From positions 1 through 32,534 of the forward strand of contig MGOU01000032.1 of assembly GCA_001795385.1 (NCBI GenBank): DNA of 32,534 nt, given 5' to 3'. The notes under the pieces are model-generated. The model had not been told where the DNA came from. It saw only the letters and a program-made list of their open reading frames with translations, and made no database searches. Below are positions 23,074 through 32,303 of the stretch, one piece after another. The stretch's first letter is position 1, and the number at the start of each line of letters is the position of its first letter. The DNA comes from Clostridiales bacterium GWD2_32_19. Lineage in GTDB: Bacteria > Bacillota > Clostridia > Lachnospirales > UBA12420. The position numbers were made by a program, and so were the translations under genes.

Positions 23074-25605
23074 GTGGAGATGAAGGAAAAATTTAGAAGT
23101 GTTCTAGAAGAGTATAAGAAGACTTTAAAAAATTACGAAGAAGTAATTAATGAATATGAGAAGGATGATAATGTTAGGGAGAATGAGCATTTAAAGAAGG
23201 AACTAGGAAAATATAAAGAACAATTTAATAGTATGAAAGAGGATTATGATAAAGTAAAGAAAAGTAACGGAGAGCTTAGGACGATGCTTCATGAGCAGAT
23301 GATAAGTGAGAAGATAGATATATTAAATGCCTCTCGTGAGAAGATGGCGATATATTTTAAAAATAGTGATGTTGCTACAGAGAATAGATTATCAGAGCTA
23401 GAAAGAGTAGTAAAGGATAAGTATTCTGAAGTAAATAATTTTATACAAAACAGGGAGTCAGATTTAGCGGAATCCTTTAAAATACGAATCGATACGATAT
23501 ACGATGAAGCTAAAGAGAAAATAAGAATTATAAGAGAAAAAGCTAAGAATGATTTTAGCATTCAGCAAAATGTGTATGATGAAACATCAGAGACAATGGA
23601 AAATGAAGAGATAGATGAAGAAGCTATGAAACGTAAGATTAGAAATAATGATATCGAGATGAAAATAGGACTTAATCTAGTAAATAAGATAGGTATAATC
23701 CTTATATTACTGAGTGTTGCGTCTGGATTTACATATGTTCATGAGAATTGGCTCGATAACTACGGAAAGGGTATAGTTGCATTTTTGATAGGAATATTAT
23801 TCTTAGGAGTGGGCGAGTTTTTCTATAGGAAGAATAAACAGGTATTTGCTACAGGATTATTAGGTGGTGGAGTGGCCATACTTTACTATAGCATTTTCTA
23901 TTGCTATTTTGGACTAAAGATTGTAGATCTTAATATGGCACTTGTGCTGTCACTGCTTGTAACAGCGATAACTACGATATTGTCACTTAGATACAATTCT
24001 AAAGTTATTTGTGGAATGGCTTTGATAGGTGGGTATTTCCCATTCGTATCATATGTTTCACAATTTAGTTTAAACGCCCAAGGTGCTTATATTGCTATGG
24101 GATATTTACTCATGTTAAATACTACAATAATTGCAATATCATTATATAAAAGATGGACTGGAGTTAAGTATATAAGCTTTTTGTTAAATGTACCGAGTAT
24201 GTTATATCTTATGAGTGTTGTTAATGATGTTACTGTAAATATGATGTATGCTATTGCAACATTTGGAATGTACACATTTATAACAGTCGCTTATGCTATA
24301 AAGAATGAGGTAGAGTTTGAAAGTTATGATATAATATTATTAGGGTTAAACACAACGATAAGTTCACTTGCTATATATGGTATATTTGAAAAACAAGGCT
24401 TGACGGATTTTAGAGGAATACTCGCTATAATATTTTGTGTTATATACATAGGATTGGCTAAGTTAGTATCTGAAAGAGTACATAATGATAAATATGTAAG
24501 TGGGTTGTTTTATCTTACTGCACTCACTTTCGCCATTTTAGTTATACCTTTCCAATTTGGGCTTACATGGATGACTCTAGGATGGACTATCGAGGCAGTT
24601 GTCGTAACTTTGTATGGTTTGAAGTTTGGATTACGAGCTGTAGAAAAAGCAGGTTGGATTATATTATCTATATGTTCTGCAAACTTCTTAGTATTTGAAG
24701 CGTTAAGAGGAATGTCTGGGCAGAATATAAGTTTTTTTGAGCTTAAGTATACAGCATATGCAGTAAGTTTATTAATAATACTTGCAACTTACGCAGCAGC
24801 AGGAGAATTTTTAAATAAGTTTTCAAACCGTGGTAAAATGTTGTACAATTTTAAATACTTTACTATTATTAATACATGGTTTTATGCGATGTATATTTCA
24901 AGTAGACTATACTCACTTTATATAGAAGAGGCAGTAACTAGTGTTTTAAGTTATGATTATAATGGATTATTTAAAATATTAATTTTTATATTGGTCACAA
25001 TATTGACTGGAAAATGCTTTGAATTAACAAACAAAAATAGGGAAGATACATTCCTAAATGTATTCAACCCTATACTATATATATTGTCTGCTTTGGTGTT
25101 GATGGGTACAGTAGCTTCTAAAAATGCACTATCATACCCTATTTATCAAAACAATAGTGGGGTTGAATATTTTGGATTACTTGTATTAATCGTTGTAAGT
25201 ATAATTACATTTTTAGTATTTAAGGATGTTGTTAAAAGCATTGTGGTAACGAAGAACTTTAATTTTGAGTTGTATCCACTTATTATAAATATATATTTAC
25301 TTTATATAGTGACTTCTTTTATAACATACCAACTGGGACTAGGTCATATAAGCTTCTTGGTGAGCTTGATATTCCTGATAGTAGCATTCATATACATAAT
25401 ATTAGGATTTAAAAATAATTATGTATATCTAAGAAGGTTCGGACTAGGTATGTCACTATTTGCAGTTGCTAAGCTAGCGTTTTATGATTTGGCATTCTTA
25501 GAGATCGGCTGGAAGATTATTGCTTACTTTATATTCGGTATAATCACAATATTAATATCATTGTTCTATCAAAACTTGAGAAATAATATGGAAGATAAAT
25601 TTTAA
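23074..25605 (+). CDS. DUF2339 polytopic membrane protein with N-terminal coiled coil
   Basis: An 843-residue protein. Residues 1-165 are charged, heptad-rich coiled coil on the cytoplasmic side. From about residue 205 to the end there are roughly 20 or more membrane helices, with 'LNLVNKIGIILILLSVA', 'YFYRKNKQVFATGLLGGGVA'-type segments (here FFYRKNKQVFATGLLGGGVA) and 'LRRFGLGMSLFAVAKLAFYD', typical of DUF2339. The start is a GTG at 23074, 8 nt after GGGGG; the ATG two codons later is a possible alternative. DUF2339 proteins are often encoded beside DUF3999 proteins, as here. A cell-envelope role is presumed from membrane topology; nothing catalytic is visible. Confidence 0.85.
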   Translation: MEMKEKFRSVLEEYKKTLKNYEEVINEYEKDDNVRENEHLKKELGKYKEQFNSMKEDYDKVKKSNGELRTMLHEQMISEKIDILNASREKMAIYFKNSDVATENRLSELERVVKDKYSEVNNFIQNRESDLAESFKIRIDTIYDEAKEKIRIIREKAKNDFSIQQNVYDETSETMENEEIDEEAMKRKIRNNDIEMKIGLNLVNKIGIILILLSVASGFTYVHENWLDNYGKGIVAFLIGILFLGVGEFFYRKNKQVFATGLLGGGVAILYYSIFYCYFGLKIVDLNMALVLSLLVTAITTILSLRYNSKVICGMALIGGYFPFVSYVSQFSLNAQGAYIAMGYLLMLNTTIIAISLYKRWTGVKYISFLLNVPSMLYLMSVVNDVTVNMMYAIATFGMYTFITVAYAIKNEVEFESYDIILLGLNTTISSLAIYGIFEKQGLTDFRGILAIIFCVIYIGLAKLVSERVHNDKYVSGLFYLTALTFAILVIPFQFGLTWMTLGWTIEAVVVTLYGLKFGLRAVEKAGWIILSICSANFLVFEALRGMSGQNISFFELKYTAYAVSLLIILATYAAAGEFLNKFSNRGKMLYNFKYFTIINTWFYAMYISSRLYSLYIEEAVTSVLSYDYNGLFKILIFILVTILTGKCFELTNKNREDTFLNVFNPILYILSALVLMGTVASKNALSYPIYQNNSGVEYFGLLVLIVVSIITFLVFKDVVKSIVVTKNFNFELYPLIINIYLLYIVTSFITYQLGLGHISFLVSLIFLIVAFIYIILGFKNNYVYLRRFGLGMSLFAVAKLAFYDLAFLEIGWKIIAYFIFGIITILISLFYQNLRNNMEDKF

Positions 25606-25667
25606 GTAGTAGGAACTTAGTATAAAAACTTTAAGATTTGTAGCAACTTTTTAATAGGAGGTAAATA

Positions 25668-26918
25668 ATGAAAAGATATAATTACATAATTATAATATTC
25701 TGCATGTTTATGTTACTAGGTTTTACTGCAAATACATATGCAACTAACTCAACTAACTTAACAGACTGGAATGCACAAAAGGATATAAGGTTGAGTGGTG
25801 ATGGCGAATATAAATACATTTGGTTGGATGAAGATGTTTATAGACATGCAAAACAAAATCTTAATGATGTTAGAATAAAAGACGCTAAAGGAAACTTTGT
25901 GCCACATTTTATAGAAAACATATATACAGAGATAGAGGGAACAACAGAACTTTTCAATCTAAATCTCGTAGATACAAAAAAGATGAAAGATAAGGAATCT
26001 TTCGACTTTGAAGTTAAGACAAATGATATAAATAAAGATGTAACTATAAACTATATGGATTTAAACATTGGCGGGCAGGATTATGTGAAAGAAGTAGATA
26101 TATATGGAAGTTATGACGGGCTTTTATGGGAGTATATTGCTAAAGATAAGGTATATAATATAGAAAATATTAATAAGACTAATATATACTTTAATGATGT
26201 AAAAAAATATAAATTTTATAGATTCGAAGTGCCTAATAATATCGAAAATATTAAAATAAATAGTATAATGGGATATAAAAATGATAGCAATGTGTACACA
26301 AATAAGTACTATAAACAAAAGGAAATTCAGACAAGCACGGAGAATAAGGATAACAGCACGTACATATATATAAATAACGCAGATAGATTACATATACATA
26401 AAATAAAGTTAGAGACAGATGATACATTTAGAAGAAACTATGAAGTTCGATTAGATGGTGGAGAGTATTCAGAATATTCAGGGGAAATTTATAATCTAAA
26501 TCTTAAAAATGTGAAGGCGGAAAATACTGAAATAAGCTTTCCAAACGAAACTAGTGATAAAGATATAGTAATAAAAATCAATAATGGCGATGATAGTCAG
26601 ATTGATATTAGTAAAGTAAATATAACATACAGTATAGATAGAGTAATATTTAAGGCAGAGAATGATTCAGCATATAAGCTTATTTACGGTAATGAAAACG
26701 CTTCAAAACCTACATATGATATAGAAAAGTATAAGACATATGTAGTGAATGAAGAAATGGACGAGTGTACACTAGGTGAGCTTATATTAAAAGAAGTTAG
26801 TCAGGGTGAAGTAAAGAAGGATAACACACAATTGTACAAGATAATATTTAATGCTCTGATGGTAGTAATAAGTATTGGATTGGTTGTATATATAGGAATT
26901 AAACTGAGGAAGAAGTAG
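25668..26918 (+). CDS. DUF3999-like secreted/membrane-anchored protein
   Basis: A 416-residue protein with a signal peptide (hydrophobic 6-21, cleavage near AYA-like ATNTYA), a large extracellular beta-rich region (about 26-385) with 'ADRLHIHKIKLETDDTFRRN', and one C-terminal membrane helix (about 391-411) followed by KLRKK, so it should be anchored with its bulk outside. GGAGGT precedes the start. The 62-nt gap from the DUF2339 gene and the shared strand suggest an operon; DUF2339/DUF3999 pairs are known elsewhere. The sequence 'YGSYDGLLWEYI' is reminiscent of discoidin-like carbohydrate-binding folds in this family. Function unknown. Confidence 0.72.
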   Translation: MKRYNYIIIIFCMFMLLGFTANTYATNSTNLTDWNAQKDIRLSGDGEYKYIWLDEDVYRHAKQNLNDVRIKDAKGNFVPHFIENIYTEIEGTTELFNLNLVDTKKMKDKESFDFEVKTNDINKDVTINYMDLNIGGQDYVKEVDIYGSYDGLLWEYIAKDKVYNIENINKTNIYFNDVKKYKFYRFEVPNNIENIKINSIMGYKNDSNVYTNKYYKQKEIQTSTENKDNSTYIYINNADRLHIHKIKLETDDTFRRNYEVRLDGGEYSEYSGEIYNLNLKNVKAENTEISFPNETSDKDIVIKINNGDDSQIDISKVNITYSIDRVIFKAENDSAYKLIYGNENASKPTYDIEKYKTYVVNEEMDECTLGELILKEVSQGEVKKDNTQLYKIIFNALMVVISIGLVVYIGIKLRKK

Positions 26919-26950
26919 GTTGTCTGAAAGATAAAAAGAAAACTATAGAT

Positions 26951-27011
26951 AATACTGATAAAATATATTGAATATAAAGGGATAGTGTAGTATTTAGTAC
27001 TATAAATATTT
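26951..27011. repeat. 61-bp dispersed repeat, copy 2
   Basis: It differs from 11881-11941 at two positions in 61. This copy keeps a full hairpin: TAGTGTA and TATTTA at the left pair with TAAATA and TACACTA at the right (to about 27018). It also contains TTGAAT (26968-26973), 17 nt, then TATTTA (26991-26996), a weak sigma-A-like promoter placed to drive the PHP gene. Confidence 0.85.
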
Positions 27012-27043
27012 TACACTACCTATAACAGAACGGGGGAATAAGA

Positions 27044-27928
27044 ATGATAGATTTACATATACACACTAAATACTCACCGGACTCAGAGAATGAGCCGATT
27101 GAAATATTGAAAAATGCGAAAAAAAATAAACTAGATTATATTTCTATTACCGATCATAATGATGTAAGCTTTTATGAAAATGAATATATAGAATACAAAA
27201 AACACTATAATGGAGTAATAATACCTGGCTGTGAGATAAACTCTTATATAGGAAATCAAACGATTGAGGTATTGGCTTATAATATTGATGTAACAAAAAT
27301 TAAACCTTTTTTAAATAAATATTTTACATTTGAAAAAAGAAAAGAAGAATATGAAAAAAGTATGGAAATATTATTTTTAAAAGCAGAAAAAATAGGATTG
27401 GTTGTAAATAAGGATATTATAAATATAAAACAAGGAATTATTTATTGGGCAACTGTATTTTTGAATGAAGTATGTAGTCATGAAGAAAATAAATCGAAAT
27501 TCATGGATGATGCTTGGGGAAATATAAATATTTTTTATAGACAATATATTTCTAATCCAAATAGCGAATGGTATATAGAAGTAATAGAAAATACCCCCAG
27601 AGTAGATGAAGCAATTAAAAACATACATGATGCAGATGGTCTTGTTTTTATCGCTCACCCATTTGAATATCCTATTAAAAATGTAGAATTATTCTTGGAT
27701 GAGTTAGTAAAGGCAGGAATCGACGGCATAGAGTGTTATCACATTTCTGCATTTGATGAGAAAAATGATTATCTATTGAAATATGCCAAAAACAAAAATC
27801 TATTTATATCAGGGGGATCTGATTATCATGGGTTAGTAAGTAAGGATAAATATAGAATGGTAGGAGATAGCACGATGAAGCTGGAAATTCCGACAGAAAT
27901 AATTAAAGATTGGAATTCGAAAATATAA
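27044..27928 (+). CDS. PHP-domain metal-dependent phosphoesterase
   Basis: A 294-residue PHP protein. Metal ligands appear in family order: DLHIHTKYSPDSE near the N-terminus (H5, H7), 'ITDHND', 'PGCEIN', 'FIAHPFEY' and a C-terminal 'GGSDYHG'. This set is shared by histidinol-phosphatase-like and RNase AM/YciV-like enzymes; here an about 100-residue insertion separates the E and H motifs. The substrate could be a nucleotide, an RNA 5' end or a sugar phosphate. A good GGGGGAATAAG site precedes the ATG. It is preceded by the 61-bp repeat, which may provide its promoter, and followed by a strong terminator. Confidence 0.88.
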   Translation: MIDLHIHTKYSPDSENEPIEILKNAKKNKLDYISITDHNDVSFYENEYIEYKKHYNGVIIPGCEINSYIGNQTIEVLAYNIDVTKIKPFLNKYFTFEKRKEEYEKSMEILFLKAEKIGLVVNKDIINIKQGIIYWATVFLNEVCSHEENKSKFMDDAWGNINIFYRQYISNPNSEWYIEVIENTPRVDEAIKNIHDADGLVFIAHPFEYPIKNVELFLDELVKAGIDGIECYHISAFDEKNDYLLKYAKNKNLFISGGSDYHGLVSKDKYRMVGDSTMKLEIPTEIIKDWNSKI

Positions 27929-27963
27929 TATAGTTTACATAATGAAATATGAACCACTAAATT

Positions 27964-28010
27964 AAAACAGTATACAAGGCCCTAAATAGGATGTCTTGTA
28001 TACTGTTTTT
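27964..28010. terminator. Bidirectional terminator between PHP gene and cooS
   Basis: A 15-bp perfect stem, AAAACAGTATACAAG (27964-27978) and CTTGTATACTGTTTT (27995-28009), has T tracts on both strands. It ends the plus-strand PHP gene and the convergent minus-strand cooS. Confidence 0.88.
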
Positions 28011-28039
28011 GTATTTTGAAACCTACAATATTTAGGTTG

Positions 28040-30178
28040 CTATATCCCTAATTCTTTTCTTTTCTTCTCAATATGCTCTTTGTAAATTTCTATAGTTTTT
28101 TCAGCATCCATTTCAACTACAACTTTACCAAGTCCTAAGCTTTCGGTAGTTTCGGTAAGTGTTTTCACTACTACATCACTTCCTGTAATTGATGGTACAG
28201 GTGCAATGTGAACCAGCCATCCTAGTGCAACTGCAGTACATGCATCAGCGACTGCCTTTTGTTCGAGATATTCTGGGGCTCCTATTACTATCGGAAGTTT
28301 ATCAGTGTCAATGTTCAGCTCATCAGCTATTTCCATTGCTGTTTGTGTCATTTTCCCTATATCTACGCAAGCACCATAGCTTAGTACTGGTGGAATTCCA
28401 AGTTGTTTACAAACTGCTTTTAGTCCTTCGCCAGCTTCATCCGCGGCTTTTGGGTTAGTTAAGCCTGTATACTGCATTACTGAGGATGTACATCCACCAG
28501 AAAGAACTAAAATATTGTTTTCGATTAACCCTTTTGTTATTTTAAAAATATTACTTCCACCTTGCCCATATCTAGCCGTGGTACATCCGACTATCGTTGC
28601 TATCCCTCTTATATTACCATTTACTATTTGCTCTATCAAAGGTTTAAAACTTCCGCCTAAAGCTTCCTTGACAGACTCAGTACTAAATCCTACCATACAA
28701 TCCGATTTGTAATTTGGTATATGAACTTTTCTTGTTGATGATTTACGTTTTTTATATGACTCGATAGCCATGCCTAATGCTTTTTCTGCTTGTTCCTTCA
28801 TTTTTTCTGGTATAAAGTCAAGAGTTTCTGTTGCTTGAAGTTTAATTACTGGATGTGTGCTTAGTAGTTTGGTTCCAAATTCCTTAGCATACAAAGGCAA
28901 AGTAGGCACAGTACAGTTATAATCAAACATAAATAAGTCAACCACGCCTGTTGCAAGAAGGTATTCTTCCGATAACCATTCACCTTCTTGACCACCGTAT
29001 CCTGTTTGGTTTTGAGTTCCGGAATAATTCATAATTTGTTGTCCTTCACAAACATGACCCAAAATTTGAAGTCCACTAGCACCTACATCTTTTGCTTTCT
29101 GCTGCCATTCATCTGATGAGGCTAAATCAATTGCGATATGAGCCAAAAGTGGCATATGACCATTGGTAATTACATTAATCATATCTTCTTTTAGTAGTCC
29201 CATGTTTTGCTGTTTCATTTCTATTTTTTGTGTACCTATAAGCATTTCTTGAATTATATCTAATAAAAATAATCCCTGAAATTCATTTGCCACACCAAGA
29301 CGAATGCTATTTAATAAAAACTCCACTGGGTCTGACCTAAGGTTAGTCATACAAGTGGTTTGAGCGTAAGCCACCTCACTATATGCTCCTCCAGGAAATA
29401 AGCCGAGCTTTTTCCATAATTCCTTACGTTTGGCTGGTGCAAAAGCTTCAACAGCTTTAGATGGAATGTGATATTCGCTGTGTATATCACTGATTACCCA
29501 ATTAGCAAAATCAACTGCTAGCTGATTTATATCTTTATTTGTATCTAGTCCAGCCATATCTGCAAATTTCTTTAGCTTTTCAGGATCCCTAATTTTTAAG
29601 CCACTTTCTGGATGTTCACCCGCAGCTCTTAATGTACGGGCTGCTTGATGAGCATGGAATACATTTGCTGATGTTCCTATCGTTACATGTCTATACATAA
29701 AGTTTCTGGCAACCATCGTATGTGCATCGACACCACAAGTTCCCCTCGGTACTTTTGCACTTATACGACAAGGACCATTGGCACACAGTTGGCATGACAA
29801 ACCTTCGATACAAAACTTGCACGAAATAGGCTGTTGCTGGCTAAATCGATCGAAGACATTTGTAATACCTGCTTTGTTTACAACTTGATACATTTCCCTC
29901 ATGGCAGGATCAATAATAACATTTAGAGGATAACCTTCTTTACTCTGGTCACCTTTAGCAATATGCTCCCGCTGCCATTTATGAACCTCATCCATTGTTT
30001 CTGGTAGTTTATCAATATTGTTATAGTCGACATCTTTATCATGAAAGTAATTTTCATTAATTGTTGGATCATTATAATCATTTGGTGTAAGCTGAGATCC
30101 CATAGTGTTATTACCTTGGGCTCCCTCCATTCTTTCTGCACTTTTTTTGTAAGATTGTTTTATATCATCATCTGCCAT
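28040..30178 (-). CDS. cooS: Anaerobic carbon monoxide dehydrogenase catalytic subunit
   Basis: 712 residues, a Ni-Fe CODH that interconverts CO and CO2. The ATG at 30178 follows GGGGG by 7-8 nt; a TTG two codons earlier is less likely. Fe-S ligands: CKFC (C120, C123), then C129, C132, C137 and C148 for the B cluster. C-cluster ligands are all present: NGHMP (His), GHVCEG, NCTVP, VGCTT, SGGCTSS and YGACVD; the acid-base lysine is in LEQKAVADA. The cysteine usually found just before the B-cluster motif (CC) is serine (S128), and CX2C replaces CX7C for the D cluster, as described for Desulfovibrio vulgaris CODH with a [2Fe-2S] D cluster. About 80 extra N-terminal residues precede the usual start. 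There is no cooC, cooF or ACS gene nearby, so it is an orphan. Confidence 0.95.
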   Translation of the reverse strand: MADDDIKQSYKKSAERMEGAQGNNTMGSQLTPNDYNDPTINENYFHDKDVDYNNIDKLPETMDEVHKWQREHIAKGDQSKEGYPLNVIIDPAMREMYQVVNKAGITNVFDRFSQQQPISCKFCIEGLSCQLCANGPCRISAKVPRGTCGVDAHTMVARNFMYRHVTIGTSANVFHAHQAARTLRAAGEHPESGLKIRDPEKLKKFADMAGLDTNKDINQLAVDFANWVISDIHSEYHIPSKAVEAFAPAKRKELWKKLGLFPGGAYSEVAYAQTTCMTNLRSDPVEFLLNSIRLGVANEFQGLFLLDIIQEMLIGTQKIEMKQQNMGLLKEDMINVITNGHMPLLAHIAIDLASSDEWQQKAKDVGASGLQILGHVCEGQQIMNYSGTQNQTGYGGQEGEWLSEEYLLATGVVDLFMFDYNCTVPTLPLYAKEFGTKLLSTHPVIKLQATETLDFIPEKMKEQAEKALGMAIESYKKRKSSTRKVHIPNYKSDCMVGFSTESVKEALGGSFKPLIEQIVNGNIRGIATIVGCTTARYGQGGSNIFKITKGLIENNILVLSGGCTSSVMQYTGLTNPKAADEAGEGLKAVCKQLGIPPVLSYGACVDIGKMTQTAMEIADELNIDTDKLPIVIGAPEYLEQKAVADACTAVALGWLVHIAPVPSITGSDVVVKTLTETTESLGLGKVVVEMDAEKTIEIYKEHIEKKRKELGI

Positions 30179-30380
30179 ACGCAAACCCCCTTTTACTATT
30201 TATTAGTTTTTGGAGGTATAGAAATAATATACATTATTATTTTATAAAGCTATTGAGGGAAAAATATTTTAGTGTTATAATATCATATATAATAAAAAAC
30301 ATATACATACATAATTGAAAATAATATAGATTAAGAAAGAGTAATATTAGAAGGAAAAATTTAAGAAGGAAAAAATTAAT
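30179..30380. other. Upstream region of cooS, no gene
   Basis: AT-rich DNA with no supported ORF. It must contain the cooS promoter on the minus strand, but no strong -35/-10 pair stood out. The adjoining part to 30544 is repeat. Confidence 0.4.
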
Positions 30381-30544
30381 TAATCTCTTTGGGTTTAATT
30401 CCCCGTCGGCTTGCCGCGTTCTTGTCATTGCGAGGAGGTTCTTTCGACGAAGCAATCTCGTTTTTGAAAGATGAGATTGCTTCGCAAAAACGCTCGCAAT
30501 GACAACATGATACCCCGTCGGCTTGCCGCGGGGAGATTCATTAA
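30381..30544. repeat. REP-like element split by insertion of a palindromic MITE-like element
   Basis: The outer parts match the intact repeat at 12878-12929. Between two copies of CCCCGTCGGCTTGCCGCG (30401-30418 and 30513-30530) lies a 94-nt insert (30419-30512) built as a double palindrome: TTGTCATTGCGAG (30422-30434) with CTCGCAATGACAA (30493-30505), and CGAAGCAATCTC (30448-30459) with GAGATTGCTTCG (30473-30484). TCATTGCGAG...GAAGCAATCTC is a palindrome I recall as widespread in bacterial genomes. No ORF is present. Confidence 0.88.
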
Positions 30545-30595
30545 TTAGTCAACTTTTCAAGTAGTTTGTTAAATTAAAATAAAAAGGAGAAAAAA

Positions 30596-31168
30596 ATGGG
30601 GAAAATATTATGGAAACCTGGTAATATGGTGTATCCGATACCTGCGGTTATTGTAACTTGTGGGAATTGTGAAGAAAATTATAATGCAATTACTGTTGCT
30701 TGGACGGGTACAATTTGTACAAATCCACCGATGACATATATATCAATTAGGCCATCTCGACATTCGTATAAAATAATAGAGGAAAATATGGAGTTTGTCA
30801 TTAATTTGACTACTGAGGATTTGGTGAGGGCGACTGATTATTGTGGGGTTCGCTCGGGCAAGGATGAAAATAAAATTGTAAACGCAAAATTAACATTGGT
30901 ACCAGGAAAAGAAGTAAAGGCACCGCTTATAAGTGAAAGTCCCGTAAATATTGAGTGTAAGGTGGTAGAAATTAAAAAACTTGGATCTCATGATATGTTT
31001 ATGGCGGAAGTTGTAGCTGTTCATGTTGATGATAAATACATTGATGAGGATAATAAGTTTCATCTTGACGATTCAAAGCCAATATGTTATTCTCACGGAC
31101 TATATTTTGGGTTGGGAGAAAAGCTTGGGAAGTTTGGGTACTCTGTAGAGAAGAAAAGTCAAAAATAA
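30596..31168 (+). CDS. Flavin reductase family protein (FMN-binding split barrel)
   Basis: A 190-residue flavoredoxin/flavin reductase-like protein. Features: 'MVYPIPAVIVTCG' opening strand, 'NAITVAWTGTICTNPPMTYISI' core (FMN phosphate region, given by T37-W38, P47-P48), 'RPSRHSYKII', 'FVINLTTEDL', 'DYCGVRSGKDENKI', and a C-terminal 'SHGLYFGLGEKLGKFGYS'. These anaerobe flavoproteins pass electrons between NAD(P)H or ferredoxin-linked donors and acceptors; the partner is unknown. AAAAAGGAG precedes the start. It is monocistronic, following the REP/MITE element, and its nearest redox neighbour is cooS on the other strand. Confidence 0.88.
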   Translation: MGKILWKPGNMVYPIPAVIVTCGNCEENYNAITVAWTGTICTNPPMTYISIRPSRHSYKIIEENMEFVINLTTEDLVRATDYCGVRSGKDENKIVNAKLTLVPGKEVKAPLISESPVNIECKVVEIKKLGSHDMFMAEVVAVHVDDKYIDEDNKFHLDDSKPICYSHGLYFGLGEKLGKFGYSVEKKSQK

Positions 31169-31270
31169 TTATGTTAAATTTTATTGGGTGTATTTTTTAA
31201 CATTATATGTAAAAGATATAGTTATGTAAATATTCTATAATTTACTAACTATATTTTATTTGAGGTGATT

Positions 31271-32296
31271 GTGATAAAAAATTTAGTAAGAGGTATTATT
31301 GTCTTAACCATAGTCTTATCATTGGGTATAATGGTTTATCAGTTTAATATGCCAATCAATGATAAAACTATTGGTGGAAATTTATCAGCAACTGATAAAT
31401 TAAGCATTTCTAACATTGTAGAATATCCTAGCAATGTAACTATGAATAAAACAGTAGATATAGCTATCTTTAAAAGAAAGTGGCTTGATGTCGCTTATGC
31501 ATCTAAGTCAGAAACTCAAAAGATGGATATATTTTTACCTAATGAAGGTAAAGGTCCTTTTCCTGTCATTATATTAATACATGGGGGTTTCTATAAAACA
31601 GGAGATAAAAAAGACGAACGAGATTATATGATTGAAATTTTAAATAGGGGATATGCGGCTGCATCCATCAACTATAGATTAATTGACGAGGCCACTTTCC
31701 CAGCACAAATTTATGATGTAAAAGCTGCTATTCGTTATGTTAGAGCAAATGCTAGTAAATATAATATTAATAGTAATAAAATAGCTACATGGGGAACTTC
31801 TGCGGGTGGGCATCTTTCAGCACTAGCCGGAACATCTGGGGATGTACCAGAGCTTGATAATCTAGAACTAGGAAACGCAAACCAATCAACAAAAATACAA
31901 GCAGCTGTCGATTGGTTTGGTCCTATCAATTTTTTAACAATGGATGACCAGTTTAGAGAAAGTGGAGTTGATGGTCAAGTGCATAATGTAGCAACTTCAT
32001 CAGAATCTTTACTTATAGGTAAACAAATTAATCTCGCAAAAGACCTAGTACAAAAGGCAAATCCAGAGACTTATATTACTGCTGATGATCCACCTATATA
32101 TATACAGCATGGTACGAATGACATAATAGTCCCAATTCAACAATCTATGGAGTTCTCTAATAATTTAGTTAAATATATTGGTAGTAATAAATTAGTATAC
32201 GAATCATTAAAAGGTGCTAGCCATGGGGATCCGGCTTTTAGGAGAAAAGAAAATGTAGATAGAATTTTAGACTTTATTGATAAATATTTAAAGTAA
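31271..32296 (+). CDS. Alpha/beta hydrolase (esterase/lipase, Aes/BD-FAE-like), membrane-anchored or secreted
   Basis: 341 residues from a GTG at 31271, five nt after GAGG; a GTG at 31265 overlaps the ribosome site. One hydrophobic N-terminal helix (about 5-24) suggests export or anchoring. The hydrolase domain has the oxyanion motif LIHGGFY (HGG near 104-106), the nucleophile in WGTSAGGH (S177), 'IQHGTNDIIVP' giving the acid, and ASHGDP giving the catalytic His near residue 320. HGG plus GTSAGG places it with hormone-sensitive-lipase-like carboxylesterases. Substrates are probably short acyl esters or polysaccharide acyl/feruloyl groups. It stands alone between repeats. Confidence 0.88.
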   Translation: MIKNLVRGIIVLTIVLSLGIMVYQFNMPINDKTIGGNLSATDKLSISNIVEYPSNVTMNKTVDIAIFKRKWLDVAYASKSETQKMDIFLPNEGKGPFPVIILIHGGFYKTGDKKDERDYMIEILNRGYAAASINYRLIDEATFPAQIYDVKAAIRYVRANASKYNINSNKIATWGTSAGGHLSALAGTSGDVPELDNLELGNANQSTKIQAAVDWFGPINFLTMDDQFRESGVDGQVHNVATSSESLLIGKQINLAKDLVQKANPETYITADDPPIYIQHGTNDIIVPIQQSMEFSNNLVKYIGSNKLVYESLKGASHGDPAFRRKENVDRILDFIDKYLK

Positions 32297-32303
32297 TATA
32301 AAT

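Noticed and set aside
28189-28712. Plus-strand ORFs opposite cooS
   Set aside because: cooS has all catalytic motifs over this region; the opposite frames are shadows.
30381-30544. CRISPR array
   Set aside because: Only two 18-bp direct copies exist and the DNA between them is a palindrome, not a spacer; no cas genes are present.
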